Shown: one piece after another, positions 1 through 8,166 of the stretch
Numbering within the stretch: position 1 is the first letter of the stretch
Layout of the letters: every line of letters begins with the position of its first letter
Source: Streptacidiphilus anmyonensis
Lineage (GTDB): Bacteria; Actinomycetota; Actinomycetes; Streptomycetales; Streptomycetaceae
Direction: 5' to 3'
DNA length: 64,000 nucleotides
Assembly (NCBI RefSeq): GCF_000787855.1
Contig: NZ_BBPQ01000001.1
Span: forward strand, 367,205-431,204
Notes under the pieces: generated by a model
Seen by the model: only the letters and a program-made list of their open reading frames with translations
What the model was told of the DNA's origin: nothing
Database searches by the model: none
Position numbers and translations under genes: made by a program

Positions 1-671
1 GGGGGCGCGGGGGCCGCGCCAGAGTCGGTGACGACGTTGAACAGCCCGGCGGGCGCGCCCGCCTCGACGAAGATCTCGCCGAGCTTGAGGCAGGCGAGGG
101 GGTCCTGCGGGGCGGGCTTGGCGACGACGGTGTTGCCCATCGCGAGCGCCGGGGCGAGCTTTCCGGCGAGGTTGACGATGGGGAAGTTGTAGGAGGTGAT
201 GCAGCCGACGACGCCGACGGGCCGCCGGGCCGCGGCGGCGTTGGTGAGACCGCCCGCAGCGAGCGGCGTGGCCGCGACCGGGTGGGCCGGGAAGGACTCG
301 ACGGCGGGTTCGAGCGCGCCGCGCGCGTAGCGGCGGAACCGGTCGGCGACGACGGGCAGTTGCATGGTCGAGGCGACGCGGATCGTGGCACCGGTCTCGG
401 CTTGGAGCAGCGGTACGAAATCGGCCGCACGCTCCATGACGAGATCGGCGATCCGCTCCAAGAGCGCTGCTCTCTTCGCGGGAGCGGTCGCCGCCCACGC
501 GGCCTGCGCCGCGCGCGCCGCGGCGACGGCGTCCGCGACGTCCGAGGCGGAGGCCTCGGGCGCGTGGCCGACGAGGCTTTCCGTGCCGGGGTTGATGACG
601 GGATAGGTACCGGCGCCGCCCTCTCGCCACTCGTTGGCGATGAACAGGCGGTGCGGAGTTGGTTCGGTCAT
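1..671 (-). CDS. Aldehyde dehydrogenase family protein (N-terminal part, cut by window edge)
   Basis: Reading leftward from an ATG at 671, the frame is open to base 1 and gives about 223 residues of an NAD(P)-dependent aldehyde dehydrogenase. It starts MTEPTPHRLFIANEW and continues with the family's N-terminal arm (VINPGTESLVG) and the cofactor-binding segment TSYNFPIVNLAGKLAPALAM, GNTVVAKPAP. The catalytic Glu and Cys lie beyond the window. The family oxidises aldehydes to acids in the cytosol. It is last in a leftward run SDR, acyl-CoA dehydrogenase, ALDH, so it probably acts in the same degradation pathway. The 98-base gap behind the dehydrogenase contains a copy of the dispersed hairpin repeat. 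Family assignment is sure; substrate is unknown. Confidence 0.93.
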   Translation of the reverse strand, partial: MTEPTPHRLFIANEWREGGAGTYPVINPGTESLVGHAPEASASDVADAVAAARAAQAAWAATAPAKRAALLERIADLVMERAADFVPLLQAETGATIRVASTMQLPVVADRFRRYARGALEPAVESFPAHPVAATPLAAGGLTNAAAARRPVGVVGCITSYNFPIVNLAGKLAPALAMGNTVVAKPAPQDPLACLKLGEIFVEAGAPAGLFNVVTDSGAAPAP

Positions 672-713
672 GGTCTGGAGCCCCTCACTTGGAGATCAAG
701 GGTGAGTTGCACC

Positions 714-776
714 GCCAGGGGCGGGGGAACTGCGCGAGAACCACCGGCGTGCAGCAGAGCCTCGCGGCCCTAGCGG
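714..776. repeat. Short copy of dispersed GGGGCGCGGGGAACTGCGCG hairpin repeat
   Basis: The segment begins CAGGGGCGGGGGAACTGCGC and ends GCAGAGCCTCGCGGCCCT, which is the reverse complement of the CAGGGGCGCGAGGCTCTGC end of the copy at 55461. It is a compressed member of the family at 13024, 55461 and 60339. It overlaps the stop codon of the acyl-CoA dehydrogenase and lies between two leftward genes, so it may attenuate expression of the aldehyde dehydrogenase. Confidence 0.6.
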
Positions 777-1930
777 GGCAGCCCGAGGACCCGTTCGGCG
801 ATGATGTTGCGTTGGATCTGGTCGCTGCCGCCGTAGATGGTGTCCGCGCGGGAGAAGAGCAGCGTGTGCTGGGCCGGGGTGAGCGGGTACGCCTCCGGAT
901 CGTGCGCGCGCCCGCCGGCGAACGCACCCGGGAGACCCTGGACCTGGAGCGCCAGCTCCCCGAGCCGCTGGTGCCAGTTGCCCCACACCAGCTTCGCCAC
1001 CGCCGCCGTGCCCGGCTCCGCCCGGCCCAGTGTGCGCAGCGCGTTCGCGCGCATCACCCACAGGTCCGCCCACTGGCGCGTCAGCGCCTCCCGCAGGACG
1101 GGGTCGCGGTCCGCCCCCGAGTTCGCCGCCGCGCGCAGGACGGCGTCGAGTTCGCGCCGGTAGCCGATCTGGCGGCCCAGCATGCCCGCGCCGCGTTCGA
1201 AGGAGAGCAGCGTCATCGCGACCCGCCAGCCGTCGCCGACCGCACCGAGGACGTCGACGACCCGCGCCCGGTCGAAGAAGACCTCGCTGAACTCGCTGAC
1301 GCCGTCGAGCTGCCGGATCGGGCGGACCTCGATGCGTCCCCGCTCCTGGTGCATCGGCAGCAGCAGCAGACTGAGCCCGGTGTGACGGCGCGAACCGGGC
1401 TCGGTCCTCGCCAGGACGAAGCACCAGTCGGCCCACTGGGACAGCGAGGTCCACGTCTTCTGCCCGCTGACGAGCCAGCCTCCGCCGGCCTCCGGCTCCG
1501 CGGACGTGCGGACGTTCGCGAGGTCGGAGCCGGCGTCCGGTTCGCTGTAGCCCTGGCACCAGATCTCCGTGCCGCTCGCGATGCCCGGCAGGTAGCGCTC
1601 GCGCTGGGCGGGCGTGCCGTGCAGCAGCAGCGTGGGGGCGAGCAGCTGCTCGCCGACGATGCCGAGCGGGTCGGGGGCCCCGGCCCGCGCGTACTCCTCG
1701 AACCAGACGACCTGGCGGGTCAGACTGTCCTCGGGCCAGCCGAGGCCGATCCAGCCGCCCGTGCCCAGTTCGCGTTCCCAGGCGCGACGCCGGTCGGCGT
1801 CCTCGGGCGCCTTGACGCCGTGCAGGTCGGCGAAGGCCCCGCCGGGGCCGAGCCGTTCGTCGAGCCACCGCCGTGCCCGGGCGCGGAACTCCTCGTCCGC
1901 CGCGTCGAAGCCGAAGTCCATCGCGCTCAC
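770..1930 (-). CDS. Acyl-CoA dehydrogenase (FadE type)
   Basis: 386 residues, full length for the family of FAD-dependent enzymes that make the alpha,beta double bond in acyl-CoA thioesters. Visible are the N-terminal helical domain, the central FAD-binding run WCQGYSEPDAGSDLANVRT and WLVSGQKTWTSLSQ, a C-terminal helical domain and the terminal signature YGGSDQIQRNIIAERVLGLP. ATG start at 1930, just downstream of the SDR stop at 1937, so the two are co-transcribed. Sequence resembles the actinobacterial FadE enzymes used on steroid, terpenoid or branched side chains rather than the classical short-chain enzymes, but the substrate cannot be read from sequence. Confidence 0.95.
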   Translation of the reverse strand: MSAMDFGFDAADEEFRARARRWLDERLGPGGAFADLHGVKAPEDADRRRAWERELGTGGWIGLGWPEDSLTRQVVWFEEYARAGAPDPLGIVGEQLLAPTLLLHGTPAQRERYLPGIASGTEIWCQGYSEPDAGSDLANVRTSAEPEAGGGWLVSGQKTWTSLSQWADWCFVLARTEPGSRRHTGLSLLLLPMHQERGRIEVRPIRQLDGVSEFSEVFFDRARVVDVLGAVGDGWRVAMTLLSFERGAGMLGRQIGYRRELDAVLRAAANSGADRDPVLREALTRQWADLWVMRANALRTLGRAEPGTAAVAKLVWGNWHQRLGELALQVQGLPGAFAGGRAHDPEAYPLTPAQHTLLFSRADTIYGGSDQIQRNIIAERVLGLPR

Positions 1931-1936
1931 CGGGCC

Positions 1937-2845
1937 TTACGCATTGGGGCGTTCCTTCGCGGCGGCCGCCTTCGCCATGGCCTCGAGCTGCTGGAGCATC
2001 GGCATCGGGTCCACGCCGACCGTGCCGGGCAGGAAGTCGGCGATGCGCTCCGGCGTCCACGAGCCCGACGGGGCGTACATGGCGCGCAGTTCGCGCGGCT
2101 GGGCCCAGACGGCGATCTTCGGCCCGGCGACGGTGTAGACCTGCCCGGTGATCTCCCTGGCCGCCTCGGAGAGCAGGTAGACGACCAGCGCGGCCACGTC
2201 CTCCGGCTCGCCGATCTCCTTGAGCTCCGTCGGGACGTTCGCCGACATGCGGGTGCGGGCCACCGGGGCCACGCAGTTGGCGGTGACGCCGTACTTGTTC
2301 AGGCCGAGCGCGGCGCTGCGGACCAGCGAGATGATTCCGCCCTTGGCCGCGCTGTAGTTGGCCTGGCTGACGGAGCCCTGGTGGTTGCCGCTGGTGAAGC
2401 CGATGAGCGTGCCGCCTCCCTGCTTGCGCATCAGCGCGGAGGCGGCGCGGAAGACGGTGAAGGTGCCCTTGAGGTGGGTGGCGATCACCGGATCCCACTC
2501 CTGCTCGGACATGTTGAAGAGCATCCGTTCACGCAGGATGCCGGCGACGCACACGACGCCGTCCAGCCGCCCGAACGACTCGACGGCCGTGCGCACGACG
2601 CGCTCGCCGCCCGCCATGGTGGCGATGTCGTCGGCGACGGCCACCGCCCGGCCGCCGGCGGCCTCGATCTCCTTGACGACCTCGTCGGCGACCTCGCTGG
2701 CCGGGGCGGAGCCGTCGATGCCGACGCCGTAGTCGTTGACCACGACCGAGGCGCCCTCGGCGGCGCAGGCGAGCGCCACCGCGCGCCCGATGCCGCGTCC
2801 GGCGCCGGTCACCGCGACCGTCTTGCCGCGCAGGAACTCAGCCAC
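1937..2845 (-). CDS. SDR-family oxidoreductase
   Basis: 302 residues from GTG at 2845; GAGGAGGGG stands 6 bases upstream of the start, which decides it against the much longer open frame. Rossmann motif TGAGRGIG near residues 11-18, NDYG cofactor strand, catalytic Ser in GFTSGNHQGS and YSAAK (Tyr-x3-Lys). The long NDYGVGIDGS insertion and the C-terminal tail after residue 210 resemble the hydroxyacyl-CoA dehydrogenase domain of MFE-2-type enzymes, so oxidation of a 3-hydroxyacyl-CoA is a reasonable inference. First gene of a leftward operon with the acyl-CoA dehydrogenase and ALDH. A large palindrome lies directly upstream of its ribosome binding site. Confidence 0.93.
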   Translation of the reverse strand: MAEFLRGKTVAVTGAGRGIGRAVALACAAEGASVVVNDYGVGIDGSAPASEVADEVVKEIEAAGGRAVAVADDIATMAGGERVVRTAVESFGRLDGVVCVAGILRERMLFNMSEQEWDPVIATHLKGTFTVFRAASALMRKQGGGTLIGFTSGNHQGSVSQANYSAAKGGIISLVRSAALGLNKYGVTANCVAPVARTRMSANVPTELKEIGEPEDVAALVVYLLSEAAREITGQVYTVAGPKIAVWAQPRELRAMYAPSGSWTPERIADFLPGTVGVDPMPMLQQLEAMAKAAAAKERPNA

Positions 2846-2860
2846 GCCGTACCCCTCCTC

Positions 2861-2887
2861 AAGAATCTGACGGACCGTTAGATTCTT
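2861..2887. promoter_or_regulatory. Palindromic operator in divergent promoter (TetR-like)
   Basis: A 27-base inverted repeat centred on A2874 pairs in 12 of 13 positions per arm. Core CTGACGGACCGTTAG, flanked by AGATTCTT on the right and its complement on the left. It sits between the SDR (leftward) and the cyclase gene (rightward), just outside the SDR ribosome binding site. The same core plus ATTC recurs at 9433-9451. Size and symmetry suit a dimeric TetR-family repressor; no such regulator gene is in the window. Confidence 0.75.
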
Positions 2888-2926
2888 GCCGATGGGAACT
2901 CCCAGGGGAAGAGGAGGCGAGGGACC

Positions 2927-3862
2927 GTGCCCGCACCGGCCGAGTTCGACGAGTTCCGCGACATCGCCAAGCGCGTCAACAACTGGGGACGCTGGGGCGC
3001 CGACGACGAGATCGGAACACTCAACCTGATCACCCCGGAGGTGGTCCGCGCCGCGGCGGCGTGCGTCCGCACCGGCAAGCGCTTCGACCTGGCTCTGCCG
3101 CTGCGGCAGCAGGGCGTGCAGACGGGCATGATCCCGGGCCGGGTCAACCCGCTGCACACCATGGTGGCGCTGAACTTCGAGATGTTCGGGCCGGGAACGA
3201 TCGCCACCAGCGACGACGTCGCCACGCTCGGACTTCAGGCGGCCACCCACTGGGACGGCCTCGGGCATGTCAGCCACGGCGGCCGGATCTACAACAACCG
3301 TCCGGCCGACAGCATCAACGCCCAGGAGGGCGCGACCCGCTCGGGCGTGGAGAAGGCGGGCCCGCTGGTCACCCGCGGCGTGCTGCTCGACGTCGCCCGC
3401 GCGCACGGGGTCGGCCGGCTGCCGGGCGACCACGTGGTCACACCCGAGGACCTGGACGCCGCCGAGGCCCTCGCCGGCACGACGGTCCGGGCCGGGGACG
3501 TGGTGCTGATCCGCACCGGACAGATGCAGTTCTACCTGGGCGGGGACCGCGACGCCTACGCCTTCCCCTCCCCCGGCCTGGGCCTGCGCTGCCCCGCGTG
3601 GTTCCACGCGCGCGACGTCGCGGCGGTCGCCAACGACACGCTGACCTTCGAGACCTTCCCGCCCGAGGTCGACGGCCTCTACCTGCCCGTCCACGCCCTG
3701 GATCTGGTGGAGATGGGGATGATGCAGGGTCAGAACTGGAACCTGGAGGCGCTGGCGGCGGACTGCGCGGCCGACGGCGTCCACGAGTTCCTGCTGTCGG
3801 CTCCGCCCGAGCCCTTCGTCGGCGGCGTCGGGGCGCCGGTGGCGCCGGTCGCGGTCAAATAG
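2927..3862 (+). CDS. Cyclase family protein (kynurenine-formamidase-like fold)
   Basis: 311 residues from GTG at 2927, preceded by GAGGAGG at 2911-2917. Contains the metal-binding signature ATHWDGLGHVSH (variant of HxGTHxDxPxH) and the downstream GDVVLIRTGQMQ and GLRCPAWFHARDVA blocks of the cyclase family (PF04199). Members include kynurenine formamidases, isatin hydrolases and many uncharacterised hydrolases; they hydrolyse amide or cyclic amide/ester bonds with a bound divalent metal. Divergent from the SDR operon across a shared operator, so probably part of the same catabolic regulon, perhaps a ring-opening hydrolase. Confidence 0.88.
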   Translation: MPAPAEFDEFRDIAKRVNNWGRWGADDEIGTLNLITPEVVRAAAACVRTGKRFDLALPLRQQGVQTGMIPGRVNPLHTMVALNFEMFGPGTIATSDDVATLGLQAATHWDGLGHVSHGGRIYNNRPADSINAQEGATRSGVEKAGPLVTRGVLLDVARAHGVGRLPGDHVVTPEDLDAAEALAGTTVRAGDVVLIRTGQMQFYLGGDRDAYAFPSPGLGLRCPAWFHARDVAAVANDTLTFETFPPEVDGLYLPVHALDLVEMGMMQGQNWNLEALAADCAADGVHEFLLSAPPEPFVGGVGAPVAPVAVK

Positions 3863-4202
3863 CGACACGCAGGCGGACATTCGGATGGCGGGACGCCGTG
3901 CGCGGATGACTCCACGCGTCACGGCGCCCCGCCACCAGCCCCCGAACCCTGCGGCCGGGGGTGCCCCCGTCGGCGCCGACATGCCCTGAACAGGCGCCGA
4001 CGCGATTCGCACTCGCCAAGGAAGCGGACAGCACGAAAGCCGGGCGCGCCCTTGGCGTCCCCTCGCAACGAATCGCTGAATCCAAGCGTGATCAGACGGA
4101 CACGTCACGTCAATGGCTTGTCCGGAATTCGGATTGGTTGCGTACGGTTTGAGACTTCATCTGTTCGCGACCCGAGCAGGCGTCAACCCGCGTCCGTCCG
4201 CG
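3863..4202. other. Intergenic region without recognisable gene
   Basis: 340 bases between the 3' ends of the cyclase gene and the leftward SGNH hydrolase gene. GC content falls locally (4050-4180), with short open frames whose translations show no family features. I see no convincing terminator hairpin with a T tract. Confidence 0.4.
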
Positions 4203-5240
4203 TCAGCCGACGGTGTCGATCTCCGCATAACGTCGGCCCATCTCCTGCTGGTGCGCCGCGTCGGGGTGCAGGCCGTCCGGCAGCACGCCGCGCGCGGCGT
4301 CGGCGGCGGAGCAGAGCTCGCGGCCGTCGATCCAGGTCAGAGCGGTGTCACCGCGCTTGCGGTGGAGCCGGACGGCGTCGCGCAGTTGCTCCCGCAGCGC
4401 GTCGAGCGTCAGGTCCCCGAACGCCTCCGACATTCCGTCGGCCAGTTCGGACTCCCGCACTCCGCCGAACACCGGACCGAGAACGGTCACCGGCACCCGG
4501 GGCTGACGGGAGCGGATTTCGGCCAACAGACCGTGCACGGCCGGCAGAAAGGTCCTTTCCCGCAGCGCGGCCGAGTTGTAGACGTTGATGCCGAGTTCGA
4601 GCGTTATGAATTCAGCGGAGCGGTTTGCCACCATTCGCCCGACCAGCGGGTCGAGCAGGCAGGCGCCGCCGTAGCCGAGGTTGGTGAGGTTGCGGCCCGA
4701 CAGGCGCGCTGCGGTGGCCGGCCAGGTCTGCGTCGGGGTCGCCAGGTAACCGTGGCTGATACTGCTCCCGTAGACGGTCCAGCGCGGCCGGTCGTCGGGC
4801 AGCGGGTGCAACGCCTCGCCGTCGAGCGCGCGCACGCCGCGCAGCCGCACCGCCGGGCAGATCGGCAGGGCGATCTCGACGTCCTTGGGCCCCGGCGGCA
4901 GGCCGCCGAAGACGACCCCGGCGACGCCGAGCGCGGTGGACCGCACGACCTCGCCGTCCACCGACAGGTCGCACCACGCCTCGAAGACGGGGCCGCCCTG
5001 CAACCGCACCGACTCGGCGTCCAGCAGCAACCGCCTGGACGCGGTCCGCAGCCGCAGTCGCACCCCGCTCGGGCACATCGCGGGCAGCACGAGGTCGCGG
5101 TGGTGGAGCTCCAGATCCGCGACAGGGAGCCGCCAGGGCATGAGCCAGGACCCGTCCTCGGCCCATTCGAGGTCGATCGCGCCCTCCAGTGCGCGAGCCG
5201 TGGCAGCGGCGTCCCACGCCGTCACGGGCGAAGCGTTCAT
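4203..5240 (-). CDS. SGNH/GDSL-family hydrolase
   Basis: 345 residues from ATG at 5240; a TTG start at 5273 is possible but less likely. The N-terminal 150 residues look like a beta-sandwich, followed by an SGNH catalytic domain: block I VYGSSISHG (nucleophile Ser), block II NLGYGGACL, block III ITLELGINVYNS, and the C-terminal PDGLHPDAAHQ carrying the Asp-x-x-His pair. Lack of a signal peptide suggests an intracellular enzyme. The arrangement of an accessory N-terminal domain before SGNH is typical of carbohydrate esterase-like actinobacterial proteins; the substrate is unknown. Stands alone, transcribed toward the cyclase gene. Confidence 0.85.
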   Translation of the reverse strand: MNASPVTAWDAAATARALEGAIDLEWAEDGSWLMPWRLPVADLELHHRDLVLPAMCPSGVRLRLRTASRRLLLDAESVRLQGGPVFEAWCDLSVDGEVVRSTALGVAGVVFGGLPPGPKDVEIALPICPAVRLRGVRALDGEALHPLPDDRPRWTVYGSSISHGYLATPTQTWPATAARLSGRNLTNLGYGGACLLDPLVGRMVANRSAEFITLELGINVYNSAALRERTFLPAVHGLLAEIRSRQPRVPVTVLGPVFGGVRESELADGMSEAFGDLTLDALREQLRDAVRLHRKRGDTALTWIDGRELCSAADAARGVLPDGLHPDAAHQQEMGRRYAEIDTVG

Positions 5241-5347
5241 GCGGAGGGCCTTCCCGGCGGACGCGCTGATCAACCTCAGGGCTTCCGAGGCCCGACCCGC
5301 GGCGGCTCGGTAGGGCGGCTCAGGCGGGGCAGCTCAGGCGGGGCGGC

Positions 5348-5809
5348 TCAAGTGGGGCAGATCAGCGCCCCGGCGGGGGCCTCGGCAGGCTGCTCGCCCG
5401 GAACGAGCTCGCACCAGACGCGCTTGCCGCTGCCGTCGGGGAACCAGCCCCAGCGGTCCGTCAGGACGCTCACGAGCTCCAGGCCGCGCCCGCCGGTCGC
5501 CTCGTCCGGGGCGACGCGCTGCGCCGGCGGCGCCTCGCTGGCGTCGGTGACCTCGACGCGGACCGGGCGGCGCTCCGCGCCCTGGCCGACCGGGAAGACG
5601 AGCCGCAGCACGGCGGGTGAGCCGGTGTGCACCACGGCGTTGGTCACCAGTTCGGACACGACCAGCACGAGGGTGTCGGCGAGCGACTCGTCGAGGGCGA
5701 CGCCGCAGCCGGTGAGACGACTGCGCGCCCAACGGCGGGCCCGGCCCACCTCAGCCGGGTCGGCCTGGACCGCCGTCTGGACTTGAAGCACCTGTGCCTG
5801 AACCTGCAC
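5348..5809 (-). CDS. ATP-binding anti-sigma regulatory factor (RsbW/SpoIIAB-like HATPase)
   Basis: 153 residues of a stand-alone GHKL ATPase domain. N-box SELVTNAVVH, G1-type VTDASEAPP and G2-type GGRGLELV are all visible, with WCELVP near the end. Streptomycetes carry dozens of these; they bind sigma factors or STAS anti-anti-sigma proteins and phosphorylate the latter. GTG start at 5809, followed by a Gln/Val-rich run (VQAQVLQVQTAVQ), so an internal start is possible. No partner gene is adjacent; the nearest STAS gene is at 15403. Confidence 0.88.
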   Translation of the reverse strand: MQVQAQVLQVQTAVQADPAEVGRARRWARSRLTGCGVALDESLADTLVLVVSELVTNAVVHTGSPAVLRLVFPVGQGAERRPVRVEVTDASEAPPAQRVAPDEATGGRGLELVSVLTDRWGWFPDGSGKRVWCELVPGEQPAEAPAGALICPT

Positions 5810-6121
5810 CTGTCACACCACCCGTGCTTGCGGGATCAGCCGGGCCGGACCGCCACGAGAGCCGCGTACCGGCAGGTATGCGTACAAGGATGATCCAGCC
5901 TCACGGCCAGGAGCATGGTCTTCGGGCATATTCCAGCCGAGGGGGCACCCAGGGGTGCATACTGCCCCGGCCGTTCTGCCCTCGGCGGTCTCCGGGTCGC
6001 CGACCACGTCGACCCCGCGAGCGGACTGCTTGCTGCGCACCCCCGTGAGCGTAACCGAACCGGACCGCGACACCCGGAAGCCGAGGGGCGTCGCGGCAAA
6101 AACACCCTTACGACACCAGTG
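5810..6121. other. Intergenic region between anti-sigma and acyl-CoA dehydrogenase genes
   Basis: 312 bases upstream of the leftward HATPase gene and downstream of the leftward acyl-CoA dehydrogenase gene. It should contain the HATPase promoter. Open frames here have translations without family features. No clear hairpin terminator seen. Confidence 0.35.
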
Positions 6122-7015
6122 CTACAAGTGACCGGCCAGCACGTCCAGGCAGCGTTCGCGATCCGCGCCGGCCTGCTCCCAGGCCCACGCGCGCTTCAGC
6201 AGCCGGTGCACCCGCGCCTCCCAGGTGAAACCCATGCCTCCGTGAACCTGCAGGCAGTCCCGGGCCCCGCGCACCGCCGCCTCGTCGGCGAGCAGCTTGG
6301 CCCCCGCGATCTCCTCCGCGTCGCCGGACACCGCGGCGGCGTAGACGGCGACCCGGGCCAGCTCGGCCCGCGCCAGCATGTCCGCGCACAGGTGCTGGAC
6401 GGCCTGGAACGCCCCGATCGGCTGTCCGAACTGAGTGCGCGTGCGCGCGTACGCGACCGCCTCGGTGACGGTGCGGGCCGCCAGGCCCGCCTGCAGGGCG
6501 GCGGTCAGCAGCGTCGCGTCGGCGGCGACCCGGCGCGCCTCCGGTCGGCCCGTCGCGAAGGGGTGTCCGCCGGGCGGCACGCCGCCGTCCACACGCCACA
6601 GCGGCCGGTCCGGGTCGACGGCGCGCACGGGGGTCGCGTCGAGGGCGGCGGCCGGGAGGACGGCGAGGGAGTCGTCCGGGTGCAGGACCAGGACGTGGTC
6701 CAGCTCCGGCAGGTCCGGGACGAGGAGAGGGCCGCGCGAAGGGACCCGGACCACCTCGGCCCGACCGCCGAGGCCGAGCGCCGCGGCCGCCACCTCCGTG
6801 CCGACCAGCGGCCCGGGCAGGACCGCGCGCCCCGCCTCCTCGAAGGCGAGCACGGCCTCGGGCAGGCCGAGCCCCAGCCCGCCGTCCGGCTCCGGCACCC
6901 GGAGTTGGAAGAGACCGACGTCGGTCAGCTCCGCCCAGGTGGGCTGACGGTCGGTCAGCAGCTCGCGCAGGCCCGCCTGGAGCCGGCGCTGGTCCTCGGT
7001 CAGCCGGAACTCCAT
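6122..7015 (-). CDS. Acyl-CoA dehydrogenase, short subunit
   Basis: 297 residues from ATG at 7015, two bases after the stop of the upstream dehydrogenase gene. Shorter than the usual 380-400 residues: the N-terminal domain is trimmed and the central FAD sheet is degenerate (VLVLHPDD, LAVLPAAAL), while the C-terminal helical domain is well kept (ARTRTQFGQPIGAFQAVQH, QVHGGMGFTWEARVHRLLKRA). Such short partners pair with a full-length FadE in actinobacteria to form alpha2beta2 enzymes, as in the ChsE steroid side-chain dehydrogenases. Here the partner would be the gene at 7018-8166. Family sure, heteromer inferred. Confidence 0.92.
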   Translation of the reverse strand: MEFRLTEDQRRLQAGLRELLTDRQPTWAELTDVGLFQLRVPEPDGGLGLGLPEAVLAFEEAGRAVLPGPLVGTEVAAAALGLGGRAEVVRVPSRGPLLVPDLPELDHVLVLHPDDSLAVLPAAALDATPVRAVDPDRPLWRVDGGVPPGGHPFATGRPEARRVAADATLLTAALQAGLAARTVTEAVAYARTRTQFGQPIGAFQAVQHLCADMLARAELARVAVYAAAVSGDAEEIAGAKLLADEAAVRGARDCLQVHGGMGFTWEARVHRLLKRAWAWEQAGADRERCLDVLAGHL

Positions 7016-7017
7016 CC

Positions 7018-8166
7018 TCAACGCCCCTTCGGCAGGCCCAGGAGGCGCTGGGCGACGATGTTCCGCTGGATCTGCGAGGTGCCGGCGGCGATGGTGTAGG
7101 AGAGACCCTGCAACCGCTGCGCGGTCCAGGGCCCGTCGAGGAGGGCATCGGCGCCGACGACGCGCGCGGCGACGTCGTGGAGCCGCTGACGCGCCTCGCT
7201 GAACCGCAGCTTGAAGACGCTGCCGCCCGCGCCGGGGACCCCCCGTGCGGCGGCCTCGGACACGTTCCACTGCACGAGCCGCCACAGTGCGGTGAACTCG
7301 GCGGAAAGCAGGGCGAGTTCACGCCGCAGTTCGAGATCGTCGAAGGCGCCGTCGGCGCGGGCGAGGCGCGCGAGCCGGCGCACCTCGCGTCGGCAGGCCA
7401 CCGCCTCGGAGGCGAACGCGGTGCCGCGCTCGAAGGAGAGGGTCACCATGGTGACCCGCCACCCGTCGTTCTCCGCGCCGAGCCGGTCGCCCACCGGGAC
7501 GCGGACCTCGTCGAGGAAGAGCTCCGCGAACTCCGTCGTCCCGGCGAGCGTGCGCAGCGGCCGCACGGTGACGCCCGGGGCGTCCATCCGCATCGCCAGC
7601 CAGGTGATGCCCCGGTGCTTCGGCGCGTCGGGGTCCGTGCGGACCAGCAGCTCGCACCAGTCGGCGACTTCGGCGTGCGAGGTCCAGATCTTGCTGCCGG
7701 TGACGACGTACGCGTCCCCGTCCCGGACCGCGCGCGTGCGCAGGGCGGCGAGGTCGCTGCCCGCGTCCGGCTCGCTGAAGCCCTGGCACCAGATCTCCTC
7801 CCCCCGCAGGATCGGGGGCAGGAACCGGGCCCGCTGCTCCGGGGTCCCCTCGGTGGCGACGGTCGGTCCGGCGTGCAGCAGGCCGACGAAGTTGGCGCCG
7901 ACATAGGGCGCGCCGGCGCGTTCGGTCTCCTCGAGGAAGATCAGGTGCATCGACGGGCCGACGCCCTTGCCGCCCGCGTCGACCGGCCAGTGCAGACCCG
8001 CGTACCCGGCGTCGAAGAGCCGCCGCTGCCAGGCGGTGTCGTAGGCGCGACGGCCCGGCCAGTCCCCGGGGTCCGGCGCGGCCGGCAGCTCCGGGAGGGT
8101 CTTGCCGAGCCACTCCCGGAGCCGGCCGCGGAAGTCGGCCTCAGCGGGCGTGTCACCGAGTTTCAC
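7018..8166 (-). CDS. Acyl-CoA dehydrogenase, full-length subunit
   Basis: 382 residues from GTG at 8166, which overlaps the amidohydrolase stop (GTGA), giving translational coupling. Shows the FAD-binding WCQGFSEPDAGSDLAALRT and YVVTGSKIWTSHAE blocks and the C-terminal AAGTSQIQRNIVAQRLLGLP signature. About 45 percent like the enzyme at 770-1930 by eye. Lies between the amidohydrolase and the short dehydrogenase subunit in one tight leftward operon, so it probably oxidises the acyl-CoA formed by the ligase at 10137-11738. Confidence 0.95.
   Translation of the reverse strand: MKLGDTPAEADFRGRLREWLGKTLPELPAAPDPGDWPGRRAYDTAWQRRLFDAGYAGLHWPVDAGGKGVGPSMHLIFLEETERAGAPYVGANFVGLLHAGPTVATEGTPEQRARFLPPILRGEEIWCQGFSEPDAGSDLAALRTRAVRDGDAYVVTGSKIWTSHAEVADWCELLVRTDPDAPKHRGITWLAMRMDAPGVTVRPLRTLAGTTEFAELFLDEVRVPVGDRLGAENDGWRVTMVTLSFERGTAFASEAVACRREVRRLARLARADGAFDDLELRRELALLSAEFTALWRLVQWNVSEAAARGVPGAGGSVFKLRFSEARQRLHDVAARVVGADALLDGPWTAQRLQGLSYTIAAGTSQIQRNIVAQRLLGLPKGR

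Noticed and set aside
659..2881. Very long rightward open frame (740 codons) opposite the dehydrogenase and SDR genes
   Set aside because: Its translation is Arg/Ala/Gly/Val-rich without domain features; the minus-strand genes have clear family motifs. It is a GC-bias shadow, as are many similar long frames in the window.
6949..6965. GCTGACGGTCGGTCAGC, another operator-like palindrome
   Set aside because: It is within the coding sequence of the short acyl-CoA dehydrogenase (LLTDRQP), with a different centre, and no promoter is expected there.
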